Below are positions 26,885-35,043 of a DNA stretch of 64,000 nt, one piece after another. Both the position numbers and the translations under genes were made by a program. The notes under the pieces were generated by a model that ran no database searches, was not told where the DNA came from, and saw only the letters and a list, made by a program, of their open reading frames with translations. Origin of the DNA: Microbulbifer hainanensis (GTDB lineage Bacteria; Pseudomonadota; Gammaproteobacteria; Pseudomonadales; Cellvibrionaceae); NCBI RefSeq assembly GCF_014904735.1, contig NZ_JACZCR010000009.1, forward strand, positions 53,189 through 117,188, in the 5' to 3' direction. Each line of letters begins with the position of its first letter. The first letter of the stretch is position 1.

Positions 26885-28729
26885 TTACAGGGTCAATTGC
26901 ACGCCTGCATAGACCGTCGCCCCCGCAGTGTAGTATCCGGCAACTTCGCGGTAGTCCTCGTCCAGTACATTTTCACCGCGCAGGCTCAGGCGCACGGAGT
27001 CCGACAGCCGGTAGGCCGCGTTGATGTCCAGCTTGTCGTAATCTTCCAGGGCGAGAGCCGGGCCGCCCCAGGATGGATTTGGACTCATCCGGTCGGCCAC
27101 CCGCTGCCAGTTGCCGCTGATGCTCAGGCGGTCACCGAGCAGGCGATAGGTGAGCCCCAGGTTGGCAACCTGCTGCGGCACCTGCAGTCGCTGGTCGCCT
27201 TCCGTATCCACGGCGTCCAGCCAGGTACTGTTCAGGTACCAGGAAAGTTCCGGGTTGAAGTCTCCTGCCAGGGAGAGCTCCACACCTTCGGACTCGCTTG
27301 TACCATCGTCCTGGGCATAGGCTCCCCAGGTACCGAGCGAATAGTCATAGACAATGGCGTCAGTCACCTGCTGGTCAAAATAGGTGATCTCGAGCCGCAG
27401 CAGCTCTGCCAGCTGATAATCCAGTCCCAGTTCGTAACCCCGGCTGGTTTCCGGCCCGACGGCGGCGACATCTTCGGCGGTGTTGTACGCCACCTCATAG
27501 GGGCTGGGAGCACGGTAGCCGGTGCCGTAACTGGCGCGGTACTTTAACTGCTGCTGTTCACCCAGCAGTACCGGATAGGCCACGGAAACTCGCCAGCTGT
27601 TGTGGTCTTCGCTTTCCAGCCTGTCACGGCGGTAACCGAGGGTGTAGTAGACCCTGTCCGCCAGATTGCCATTCCACTCGGTAAACAGGCCCAGGCTGTC
27701 GAGGTCCTGCTCACTGGTCGCTGAATCATAATTCTGCTGTTCCAGCTCCGCGCCCCAGACCAGCTCGCCACCTGCGATCGCGCTGTTGCCCACATAATTG
27801 GCTTCCGCAATCACGCCATCGACCGCGTAGCTGCTTTCGCCCAGTGACAGACTGTCCCGTGAAATTTCCTGCCGCGCGAGGGAAACGCGGTGCGCGGTTT
27901 TGTCCTGCTGGTAATTGCCCGCCAGCCGGTAGCTGGTCTGCTTGAATTTATCCAGGCACTCCTCAGTAGTGACGAAGCCCGCATAGCAGCCGTCAAATTC
28001 CGATTCGGTATCGGTGCGGCGAACCTGACCTTCCACGCTCAGTGCATCGGTGAACCGGTAACCCAGTCTCGCAGAGCCGGTGAAGTTTTCGTAGCCGTCG
28101 CGCTCGCCCGTCGTGTCGCTGACGCGGCTGTTAAAACCATCATTTTCAAAGCGCGAAACGTTGACGCGGTAATTCCACCGTTCCCTTTTCCCGCCGAGAT
28201 CCGCATTGACCTGCTGCGCTCCGTAGCGGCCCGCTTCCACCCCAAGTCGGGCCTGCAAGGGTTCGCTGGATTCTTTACTGATGATATTGATGACCCCGCC
28301 GGCGCCGGCACCGTACATCATGCCCTGTGGGCCACGCAGCACTTCGATACGCTCAACATCGCTGGCCAGCAGATGCTGGAATTGTGTCGCCACCTGGGTG
28401 TTGGTGGGGTCGGAAATATTGACGCCGTCGAGTAAAACCAGCGTGCGGTAGCTGCTCTCACCGCGCAGGTACACTGCGCTGACTTTTCCCGCCCCACCAT
28501 TGTTACTGATGGAGACTCCAGGCAACGTACGGATTACATCCAGCAGGCTGGTGTAACCGAGTCGCTCAATATCCACGTCGGTGAGTACGGAAACGGAAAC
28601 GCCACTCTGGGCTTTCGGAATTTCGACACGGTTTCCGGTGACGACCATCTGCTCCAGATCATCGGCGGCGAGGGTTGTGACAGGTTGACACGCGGCAGCA
28701 ATCGCGGCTGCAACAAGTGTTCTTTTCAT
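26885..28729 (-). CDS. btuB: Vitamin B12 outer-membrane receptor BtuB
   Basis: A 614-residue TonB-dependent receptor of BtuB size. A signal peptide (ending TTLAA) leads to the TonB box area DDLEQMVVTGNR, a plug with IEVLRGPQGMMYGAGAGGVINI, and a 22-strand-type barrel ending VYAGVQLTL. Assignment to B12 rests on length, plug wording and context: a cobalamin riboswitch lies directly upstream, btuFCD lie beyond it, and cobO follows. It carries cobalamin over the outer membrane. GGGGAATCACC precedes the ATG. A siderophore receptor of the same class would look similar, but the riboswitch makes that unlikely. Confidence 0.94.
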   Translation of the reverse strand: MKRTLVAAAIAAACQPVTTLAADDLEQMVVTGNRVEIPKAQSGVSVSVLTDVDIERLGYTSLLDVIRTLPGVSISNNGGAGKVSAVYLRGESSYRTLVLLDGVNISDPTNTQVATQFQHLLASDVERIEVLRGPQGMMYGAGAGGVINIISKESSEPLQARLGVEAGRYGAQQVNADLGGKRERWNYRVNVSRFENDGFNSRVSDTTGERDGYENFTGSARLGYRFTDALSVEGQVRRTDTESEFDGCYAGFVTTEECLDKFKQTSYRLAGNYQQDKTAHRVSLARQEISRDSLSLGESSYAVDGVIAEANYVGNSAIAGGELVWGAELEQQNYDSATSEQDLDSLGLFTEWNGNLADRVYYTLGYRRDRLESEDHNSWRVSVAYPVLLGEQQQLKYRASYGTGYRAPSPYEVAYNTAEDVAAVGPETSRGYELGLDYQLAELLRLEITYFDQQVTDAIVYDYSLGTWGAYAQDDGTSESEGVELSLAGDFNPELSWYLNSTWLDAVDTEGDQRLQVPQQVANLGLTYRLLGDRLSISGNWQRVADRMSPNPSWGGPALALEDYDKLDINAAYRLSDSVRLSLRGENVLDEDYREVAGYYTAGATVYAGVQLTL

Positions 28730-28889
28730 GGTGATTCCCCAATCTCGAGATAAAAAACGGATTGAGGGAGGGTGAGTGCAATCGGTGCGGACTACGGGAA
28801 ATACTAAAAGGAATTTTTAGGACGGCCCTTCACACAGACCAGACAAAGCCCTCCGCTTTATCCTCGAATCCGGACGGAGTCCGGACAAT

Positions 28890-29035
28890 CACCGAGGGCC
28901 GGTATCGGGCTTATCGAAATTCCGGCGGGAAAATCGAATCACCGTTGCGGGGGCAGCGCCGGAGTGCGCCTTGAAGAAACTGGCTCACCGGACTTCCCGT
29001 TTACCCCAGCCAAGCGCCTGACTAACAGGTTAAAG
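28890..29035 (-). promoter_or_regulatory. Cobalamin riboswitch upstream of btuB-cobO
   Basis: On the minus strand, the leader shows the conserved cobalamin-riboswitch elements in order: GGGAAGTCCGGTGA, then GGCGCTGCCCCCGCAACGG, then AAGCCCGATACCGGCC (the B12 box, plus-strand 28897-28912). A stable hairpin (TCCGGAC with GTCCGGA, about 28868-28888) follows and could be part of the switch that blocks expression. It should lower btuB and cobO expression when adenosylcobalamin is plentiful. Edges are approximate. Confidence 0.92.
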
Positions 29036-29063
29036 GCACTGCTGGGCACCCAGGGCGGCGGCA

Positions 29064-29069
29064 AGTATA
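29064..29069 (-). promoter_or_regulatory. Possible -10 element for the riboswitch leader
   Basis: TATACT on the minus strand lies about 30 bases ahead of the riboswitch, after the btuD stop. The matching -35 is poor (TGATAC at 18-base spacing), so this is only a candidate. Confidence 0.35.
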
Positions 29070-29116
29070 GCGGAAACCGCGCAGCGGTATCACATGGTTG
29101 GGAATGAAATACTTAT

Positions 29117-29887
29117 TTAAAGCAGATCCAGTGGCACAAAGTCCGCGACGCCATTGCGCCAGCGAAATTCACAGCTGACACCGTAGACATCGCCGATCAG
29201 CGCCGGGGTAAACACATCCTCGGGCGCTCCCTGGGCGCGGAGATGGCCGTCCTGCAACAGCAGTACGCGATCGCAGAACCGCGCTGCCAGGGCCAGGTCA
29301 TGTAGTGCCAGCAATACCGTCTTACCGGCGTCAGCCTGCTGGCGAAAGCTGTGCATCAGTTGTAACTGGTGGCGGATATCCAGAGCTGCGGTGGGTTCGT
29401 CGGCGATCAGCAGCGGCGCGTCGCCCACCATCAACCGCGCCAGCTGCACACGCCGCAGCTCGCCGCCGGACAACTGGGTGACCGGCCGCGAGGCCAGTGG
29501 CTGCGCATCGACGGTTTTCAGGGCGCGGGCAATACGCTCGGCATCCTCACCGCGGCGCCCCCAGGGCAGCAGCCCCAGCGCCACCAGGTCCCGGGCGCTC
29601 AGGCTCCAGGCCGGTGTCTCCGCCTGGGGCAGGTAAGCACAGATCTGTGCGCGCTGCGCTGCCGGCAGCTTTTCGGCATCGCGGCTGTCGAATGTGAGGC
29701 GACCCGATGAAGGCACCAGCACGCCGGCGAGAATTTCCAGCAAGGTACTCTTGCCGGCGCCATTCGGGCCGACCACGGCGGTCAACTCGCCCGGTTTGAA
29801 CACGCAGCGGATATCGCGCAGTACCTTGAGCCCGTGGCGTTCCAGGCCGAGGTTTTCACAGGTAACTTCCACCGATACTTCGCTCAC
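29117..29887 (-). CDS. btuD: Vitamin B12 ABC transporter ATP-binding protein BtuD
   Basis: A 256-residue ABC ATPase of the iron-siderophore/B12 family. Walker A is GPNGAGKST (40-48), with a Q-loop in YLPQAET, signature LSGGELRR, Walker B LLIADEPTAALD and the switch histidine in ALHDLALA. It powers BtuC to move cobalamin across the inner membrane. The start is GTG at 29887-29885, overlapping the btuC TGA (GTGA), so the two are translationally coupled. The open frame continues far upstream through btuC in another reading frame, but that part is a shadow. It is the last gene of btuFCD; the riboswitch region begins about 80 bases after its stop. Confidence 0.93.
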   Translation of the reverse strand: MSEVSVEVTCENLGLERHGLKVLRDIRCVFKPGELTAVVGPNGAGKSTLLEILAGVLVPSSGRLTFDSRDAEKLPAAQRAQICAYLPQAETPAWSLSARDLVALGLLPWGRRGEDAERIARALKTVDAQPLASRPVTQLSGGELRRVQLARLMVGDAPLLIADEPTAALDIRHQLQLMHSFRQQADAGKTVLLALHDLALAARFCDRVLLLQDGHLRAQGAPEDVFTPALIGDVYGVSCEFRWRNGVADFVPLDLL

Positions 29888-30894
29888 GATCCCTGCCCCC
29901 GACGTGCGCTGACAATCAGCCAGAAAAAGAACGGCGCGCCGATAAAGGCGGTTACCGCACCGATGCGCAACTCCTGCGCACCGACAAAATTCACCACGAG
30001 AATGTCCGCCAGCAACAGCAGCAGTGCACCGGCCAGCGCGCTGGCCCACAGCAACCGCCCAGGATCCTGCCGCACCAGCGGGCGCACCAGATGCGGCACC
30101 ACAAGGCCGACAAAGCCAATGGTACCGGCCACCGCCACTGCAGCGCCCACCGCCGCGGCGATTCCGAGTAACACCAGCAGCGGATAACGGTGGCCGCGGA
30201 ATCCAAGCGAAGCCGCGCTCGCCTCGCCAAGTGACAGTGCACGCAGGTAATTGCGTGCAGAGAACAGCAGCACGGCGCCGGCCAGGATAAATGGCAGTGC
30301 TAACAGAAGCTGATCCCAGCCGCGGTTGGCCAGCGAACCGAGCAACCAGAAAACGATTTCCTGCATGGCAAACATGCTCGGCGCGTAATTCAGGGCCAGA
30401 GCCATCAGCGCCGACAGGAAGGCATTGATAGCCACACCGGCGAGCACCAGGCGGCTGGCGCTGGCACCGCGCCCGGCCAGCATCCACACACAGGCCACCG
30501 CGACAAAAGCCCCGACGATGGCCAGCACCGGCAACAGCCAGCCGGACTGCCAGGCGAGGCCGTAGTAGAGCAAAAGGATTGCAGCGAGTGCCGCACCGCT
30601 GCTCACCCCCAGGAGTGCCGGTTCCGCCAGCGGGTTGCGCAGCATGCCCTGCATCGCGGCGCCCCCCATGCCCAGTGCCGCGCCGATCAGAATCGCCAGC
30701 AGCGCGCGCGGCAGGCGCAGTTGCCACAGGATCACTGCGTCGCTGCCGTCACCGCGCCAGCCCTGCTGCAGCGCCGCGGCGAGATCGATGGAGACGGGCC
30801 CACTGACCAGCGCGGCGATCAATGCCAACGGCAGGGCCAGCGCCAGCAGCCACAGGGCGAGATTATTGGTGTCGATCGGAAGACTTCGAGGCAA
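29884..30894 (-). CDS. btuC: Vitamin B12 ABC transporter permease BtuC (FecCD family)
   Basis: A 336-residue inner-membrane permease of the FecCD/BtuC family with about ten hydrophobic helices. It shows the conserved GAALGMGGAAMQGMLRNPLAEP and LLGVSSGAALAA stretches and the GTIGFVGLVVPHLVR coupling segment. The start is taken as TTG at 30894-30892 (MPRSLPIDTN), with AAGGAAAAGAG upstream. This gives normal family length and a 32-base overlap with the end of btuF. The frame is open further upstream, but only inside btuF in the wrong frame. Order btuF-btuC-btuD with overlaps makes one operon. Specificity for B12 comes from the locus. Confidence 0.92.
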   Translation of the reverse strand: MPRSLPIDTNNLALWLLALALPLALIAALVSGPVSIDLAAALQQGWRGDGSDAVILWQLRLPRALLAILIGAALGMGGAAMQGMLRNPLAEPALLGVSSGAALAAILLLYYGLAWQSGWLLPVLAIVGAFVAVACVWMLAGRGASASRLVLAGVAINAFLSALMALALNYAPSMFAMQEIVFWLLGSLANRGWDQLLLALPFILAGAVLLFSARNYLRALSLGEASAASLGFRGHRYPLLVLLGIAAAVGAAVAVAGTIGFVGLVVPHLVRPLVRQDPGRLLWASALAGALLLLLADILVVNFVGAQELRIGAVTAFIGAPFFFWLIVSARRGQGS

Positions 30895-31699
30895 GGGATT
30901 CTCTCTTTTCCTTGAGTTGTTGCAGTACATCCGCCGCCACGAGTACCGGGCAGAAACCGAGCTCTGCCGGCAGGGTAAAGACCCGGCCGCTGTCAACATA
31001 GCGGCGGATGACCGGGTGCCGCTCGGCCAGGTGCGCGAGCGCGAATTCATCGTCGCCTCCATACAGCACCAGCAGATCCGGCTGTGCGGCGACCACTTCC
31101 TCCAGACTGACGCGGCGCAACTGGCCTGCGCCATCCCGGGCGGCGAGATTTTCAAACCCGGCGCGCTCGAGCAGCTGGCTCTCCAGCATGCCGCTACCGT
31201 AGGTAATGTTGTTGGCGGACAGGATCAGTGCGCTGGCGCCGCCCGGGACTGCGGATTCCGCCAGCAGCTGTTGCAGGCGCCGGCGCTGCGCCGCCAGCGC
31301 GGAATTGTCGCCGAGCGCCTGCTGCAGGGCATCCAGCTGCTGTACCAGCTGCGCCAGGCTGTACGCATCGGGAATGTCTACAACCCGCAAACCCAGCTCG
31401 CGCAGGCGCTTTGCCGCGCGCTGGGCGCCGTACTGGCCGACCAGAACCAGATCCGGGTGTAACCGCAGCAATTCCTCCGCACGACCGCGATTCAGGACAA
31501 CGTGTTCCGGCAGCGGCGCCTTGCGGTAGTGCTCGTCGCCGGACAGCCAGGTCACCGAGGCAATTCTTTGCGGCGCGACCCAGTTCAGCAGCACCTGATC
31601 GATGCACAGGTTCAGGGACGCAACCCTGGACTCGGCCGAGATTGTCGGCGCGACCACCAGCAACAGCAGAAAGAAGAAGGGCCGGAGCAATAAAATCAT
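30863..31699 (-). CDS. btuF: Cobalamin-binding periplasmic protein BtuF
   Basis: A 278-residue periplasmic substrate-binding protein of the cluster A (helical backbone) type used by B12 and siderophore transporters. A signal peptide (MILLLRPFFFLLLLVVAPTI) is followed by RVASLNLCIDQVLLNWV, LPEHVVLNRGRAEELLRL-x-PDLVLVG and a C-terminal lobe with VVAAQPDLLVLYGG. It would hand cobalamin from BtuB to BtuCD. The ATG at 31699 is chosen from the signal peptide; an upstream in-frame stretch of 36 codons is not signal-like. It begins the btuFCD operon. No riboswitch is seen upstream of this gene. Confidence 0.88.
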   Translation of the reverse strand: MILLLRPFFFLLLLVVAPTISAESRVASLNLCIDQVLLNWVAPQRIASVTWLSGDEHYRKAPLPEHVVLNRGRAEELLRLHPDLVLVGQYGAQRAAKRLRELGLRVVDIPDAYSLAQLVQQLDALQQALGDNSALAAQRRRLQQLLAESAVPGGASALILSANNITYGSGMLESQLLERAGFENLAARDGAGQLRRVSLEEVVAAQPDLLVLYGGDDEFALAHLAERHPVIRRYVDSGRVFTLPAELGFCPVLVAADVLQQLKEKRESLASKSSDRHQ

Positions 31700-31858
31700 G
31701 GATAATTTGTCGTTCTGGGCCGACAGGCGCCGGCGGAGCCCGTCGACCGGGACATGGCGCGGCCAGCATATCCGCAAACGACAGGTGAATCCAAACTGGC
31801 CTGCCACTGCATCCTACCGACAGAGACAACAAAACATTAACAATAACTGGAACACAAA

Positions 31859-32242
31859 ATGAACGAAGACACTCTCGAGCTGCTGGTTCCCTTCGCCTTT
31901 TTCCTGTTGATCGGCGTATCGCTGTGGATGGTCTTGCACTTTCGTGCGCGGAAAGCGCTGGAAATCCAGGAAACGGTACGTTTCGCCCTGGATAAAGGTG
32001 TCGAGCTAAGCCCGGAACTGCTCGAACGTCTCGGCGTTGACAACAGCCAGCACCCGCAAAAGGATTTCCGCAACGGTATTGCCTGGATCATGACCGCTGT
32101 CGGCATCGCGCTGTTCGGTTTTTTCATTCCCGACCCGAGTCACAATGCGTTCAAGGCCATGCTGGCCATCGCCGCGCTACCCCTGGTCGCAGGCCTCAGC
32201 TACCTGGTCATGCACCGGATGGCCCGCCACCAGCCCGCCTGA
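31859..32242 (+). CDS. Small inner-membrane protein (DUF6249)
   Basis: A 127-residue membrane protein. One hydrophobic helix lies near residues 8-26, followed by a soluble segment (residues 27-68, with ELSPELLERLGVDNS). Two further helices lie at about 72-90 and 98-114. The pattern matches the DUF6249 family of small membrane proteins of unknown role. The ATG at 31859 follows an A-rich leader with only a weak ribosome site (ACTGGA). It is divergent from btuF and converges with radA, from which it is separated by a perfect palindrome. Confidence 0.7.
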   Translation: MNEDTLELLVPFAFFLLIGVSLWMVLHFRARKALEIQETVRFALDKGVELSPELLERLGVDNSQHPQKDFRNGIAWIMTAVGIALFGFFIPDPSHNAFKAMLAIAALPLVAGLSYLVMHRMARHQPA

Positions 32243-32264
32243 TACAGCCCGCCTCCGCCTCAGT

Positions 32265-32282
32265 CAGCCCCAATTGGGGCTG
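32265..32282. terminator. Perfect palindrome between convergent genes
   Basis: CAGCCCCAATTGGGGCTG is a perfect 18-base palindrome between the DUF6249 stop and the radA stop. There is no T-run. It probably ends both transcripts. Confidence 0.45.
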
Positions 32283-32295
32283 CCGGGGACGACGC

Positions 32296-33690
32296 TCAAG
32301 CCATATCGATCGCCGCCAGCGCCTCGGCCAGGGTTTTCACCGGCACCATTTCCATGCCGTCGACATCGTTCTTCAGGCGGTTGGCGGCCGGCACGATGGC
32401 CTTGCGGAAACCGTGCTTGGCCGCCTCGCGCAAGCGCTCCTGACCCGACGGTACCGGGCGTATCTCCCCGGACAGGCCCACTTCGCCGAACACCATCAGG
32501 TCCCGCGCTAGCACGCGGTTGCGGAAACTGGAGACTACCGCCAACAGCAGCGTCAGGTCGGCACTGGTCTCCATCACCTTGACCCCGCCGACCACGTTGA
32601 TAAACACATCCTGGTCGCCGACGAGGACACCGCCATGGCGGTGCAGCACGGCCAGCAGCATGTTCAGCCGGTTCTGGTCCAGGCCCACGGCGACCCGGCG
32701 CGGGTTGCCGAGGCTACTGTCGTCCACCAGCGCCTGCAGTTCAACCAGCAGCGGGCGCGTGCCCTCCCATACAGACGTCACCACCGAGCCGGCGGCCACC
32801 TCCTCGGCGCGCTGCAGAAAGATCGCCGATGGATTGGAAACTTCCTTCAGGCCCTGCTCGGTCATCGCAAAAACACCCAGCTCGTTCACCGCACCGAAGC
32901 GGTTCTTGTGCGCGCGCAGGGTGCGGAAGCGGGAATCGTGGGTGCCTTCCAGCAGGACAGAGCAGTCGATGATGTGCTCGAGCACCTTGGGCCCGGCCAG
33001 ACTGCCGTCCTTGGTCACGTGCCCCACCAGGATCAGGGCGGTGCCGGTCTGCTTGGCAAAGCGGGTCAGGTAGGCGGCGCTCTCGCGCACCTGGGCCACC
33101 GATCCCGGTGCCGACTGCACCTCGCTCATGTGCATGACCTGGATCGAGTCCACCACCATGACCCGCGGTTTCACTTCCTTCGCCACTTGGCAGATACGCT
33201 CCACATCGGTCTCGCTGAGCATCTGCAGGTCGTCCGCCGGCAGCCCCAGGCGCTTTGCGCGCATCGCCACCTGCTGCAGGGATTCCTCGCCGGTGATGTA
33301 CAGCGCCGATAGTCTGCCGGCCAGGTGGCACAGGGTCTGCAGCAGGATGGTGGACTTGCCCGCGCCCGGGTGACCGCCGATCAGCACCACGGAACCGGGC
33401 ACCAGGCCGCCGCCGAGCACGCGGTCCAGCTCGCCGGCATTGGTGGGGATACGGGGCAGCTCGCTGAGATCGATCTCCGACAGCTTCTGCACCCTGCCGG
33501 CACCGGCCGCGCCGGCGTAGCCGGCCTGGGCATCGGTGAAGTTGGCCGCGCGGCTGTCCTTGTGTTCCGGCCCCAGTCGCACCTCGCTGAGGCTGTTCCA
33601 GGTACCACAGGCGCTGCACTGGCCGGCCCACTTGGTGTAGTCGGCGCCGCACTCATTACAGACGTAGGCGGTTTTGCGTTTGCTGGCCAA
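32296..33690 (-). CDS. radA: DNA repair protein RadA
   Basis: A 464-residue RecA-related ATPase that helps branch migration and processing of recombination intermediates. The order is the classic one. An N-terminal zinc finger holds C11-x2-C14-x10-C25-x2-C28. Walker A GGHPGAGKST is at 105-114. The RadA-specific KNRFG motif lies in the middle (AHKNRFGAVNE), and a C-terminal Lon-protease-like domain (GGVKVMETSADLTLLLAV, GEVGLSGEIRPV) ends the protein. Length equals the E. coli protein to within a few residues. The ATG at 33690 is the natural start. It is transcribed toward the DUF6249 gene and away from the transpeptidase gene. Confidence 0.97.
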   Translation of the reverse strand: MASKRKTAYVCNECGADYTKWAGQCSACGTWNSLSEVRLGPEHKDSRAANFTDAQAGYAGAAGAGRVQKLSEIDLSELPRIPTNAGELDRVLGGGLVPGSVVLIGGHPGAGKSTILLQTLCHLAGRLSALYITGEESLQQVAMRAKRLGLPADDLQMLSETDVERICQVAKEVKPRVMVVDSIQVMHMSEVQSAPGSVAQVRESAAYLTRFAKQTGTALILVGHVTKDGSLAGPKVLEHIIDCSVLLEGTHDSRFRTLRAHKNRFGAVNELGVFAMTEQGLKEVSNPSAIFLQRAEEVAAGSVVTSVWEGTRPLLVELQALVDDSSLGNPRRVAVGLDQNRLNMLLAVLHRHGGVLVGDQDVFINVVGGVKVMETSADLTLLLAVVSSFRNRVLARDLMVFGEVGLSGEIRPVPSGQERLREAAKHGFRKAIVPAANRLKNDVDGMEMVPVKTLAEALAAIDMA

Positions 33691-33779
33691 GGCCGTCCCC
33701 CCAGGGAAAATTCACGGATTCGGGCGCAGAGTTTACCTGCCGCGCCGCGCGGGGGAAAACGGTCGCTGGTTACCGGCAG

Positions 33780-34340
33780 TCACCCGGTCACGATGACCCG
33801 GGTGCCAATGGGGGCATACTGGAAGAACTTGCGTGCCATCTGCGGGGGCATGCGCACGCAGCCGTGGGAGGCGGCATGGTTGGGCACATCGGACGAAGCG
33901 TGAAAACCGATGCCGTGATTGAAGCGGATAAAGTAGTCCATCTTGGCGCCGCGGTAGTAGGTGCCGGCCGGGCGCCTGTCAGTGCGGGTATCCACGTCGG
34001 CGCGCACAACCCTGTGGGTATCGCGGTCCACATAGCTGCCGAACAGCGTGGAGCGGTGATGCACCTTTTTCGCCAGCACGCGATAGTGCCCCTGGGGCGT
34101 GCGGAATCCGGGCTTTCCCGAGGACACGCGCGATTCACCGACGAGAATATCCCCCTTGTAGAAGTAAGCCCGCTGCTCACCGAGGGACACGCGGATCGAC
34201 GCTACGCCGGGTGCGGTGGCCGCGGCCTCGTCATCGAACCAGTCCGAACCGATCGCTGCCACCGGCAGGGCCAGCAGTAGCGCAATCATGTAGACAAGCA
34301 TTGCGGCAGGGAGTCGCCCGCTATGACCGATAATCGACAT
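33780..34340 (-). CDS. L,D-transpeptidase (YkuD domain)
   Basis: A 186-residue exported protein with a YkuD catalytic domain. The active-site pattern is HASSDVPNHAASHGCVRM, with H159 and nucleophile C161. A hydrophobic N terminus (LVYMIALLLALPVAAIG, about 15-31) acts as signal peptide or anchor. L,D-transpeptidases form 3-3 crosslinks in peptidoglycan or attach lipoproteins to it. A first half with IRVSLGEQRAYFYKGD matches the usual start of the YkuD fold, so the protein has a single domain with no LysM part. It is 90 bases upstream of radA on the same strand. Its start faces the copper island. Confidence 0.9.
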   Translation of the reverse strand: MSIIGHSGRLPAAMLVYMIALLLALPVAAIGSDWFDDEAAATAPGVASIRVSLGEQRAYFYKGDILVGESRVSSGKPGFRTPQGHYRVLAKKVHHRSTLFGSYVDRDTHRVVRADVDTRTDRRPAGTYYRGAKMDYFIRFNHGIGFHASSDVPNHAASHGCVRMPPQMARKFFQYAPIGTRVIVTG

Positions 34341-34461
34341 AGTCCCACCTCCACATACTTCGAACGTAACGTGGTTGTGGACAATTGCTTATAAAAATTC
34401 ATGCTCTGCGCAGCAGACTTTTGACAAAAATCCGTATAACGCCTGTGCTCGGAACTCACTG

Positions 34462-34605
34462 ATGCAAACCGTGCCTACTGAACCAAGGGAAAACGCCGGA
34501 CGTCATGCCCTGCTCGAATTAATGGAAGCCGGAAAATATGCGCTACTGCGCAGTCTGTGTGATATGGTTCTACCCCTCTTCCATCGTCAGGGTATATCCC
34601 GGTGA
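34462..34605 (+). CDS. Possible 47-residue leader protein
   Basis: An ATG-initiated frame of 47 codons with no recognised domain. It is listed because its TGA overlaps the GTG start of the next gene as GTGA. That is the same coupling seen for cusB-cusA in this cluster. The product is mostly polar with a hydrophobic patch (YALLRSLCDMVLPLF). A leader peptide that controls translation of the copper genes is one reading; chance is another. No clear ribosome site was seen. Confidence 0.3.
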   Translation: MQTVPTEPRENAGRHALLELMEAGKYALLRSLCDMVLPLFHRQGISR

Positions 34606-34961
34606 AGCGCAATCTCGCAACAGTGCTGATCCTGCTGGCGGCCCTGCTCGGCCAAGCCATCGCATCGGTATTGCCTACTGACTGCGCCGCGACGGTGGGG
34701 GGCGCCCCGATGAATATGTCGGTGGCCGTATCGATGGATAAGTCGATGCCAATGCAAGGCGAACTGGCCACGGTAGACAAGTGTGACTGTTGCCTGCACG
34801 CCGGAGAAAACTGCACCTTCGCCGGTTGTTTTTCCACGGCGCTGCCGCCCGCCCTACTATCCTCGCACCACCCCATTAGCCAATGCTTGGGCACTGATTC
34901 CCTTACTTTTCAAATTCCTCCAGCCCCCATCTCCCCGCTCTTCCGACCGCCAATCGCCTGA
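34602..34961 (+). CDS. CopL-like Cys/Met-rich secreted protein
   Basis: A 119-residue protein with a signal peptide (NLATVLILLAALLGQAIA). The mature part has methionine-rich runs (MNMSVAVSMDKSMPM) and a cysteine cluster (DKCDCCLHAGENCTFAGC), and ends PLFRPPIA. This layout resembles CopL/DUF2946-type proteins found at the head of copper operons in xanthomonads. There they are needed for copper-induced expression or copper binding. The start is GTG at 34602. A second protein of the same style lies at 44866. It opens the copper island, 80 bases before cusC. The copper link is from composition and position. Confidence 0.6.
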   Translation: MKRNLATVLILLAALLGQAIASVLPTDCAATVGGAPMNMSVAVSMDKSMPMQGELATVDKCDCCLHAGENCTFAGCFSTALPPALLSSHHPISQCLGTDSLTFQIPPAPISPLFRPPIA

Positions 34962-35043
34962 TTCCCGGGCGAGACACACCTTTAAAAATCCATAAGCGGC
35001 CAAACTGGCCGCCGTCACTCAATGAGCAGTGAAGAGCAAACCA

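Noticed and set aside
29888..30727. In-frame upstream extension of btuD running through btuC.
   Set aside because: It would translate btuC in the wrong frame into Arg/Ala/Gly-rich sequence; the GTGA overlap marks the real btuD start.
31781..31858. A GGTGAATCC...GCCACTG stretch upstream of the DUF6249 gene that recalls a cobalamin riboswitch core.
   Set aside because: The GGGAA part and the AAGCC...B12 box are missing and the spacing is too short; the gene has no B12 link. Treated as chance.
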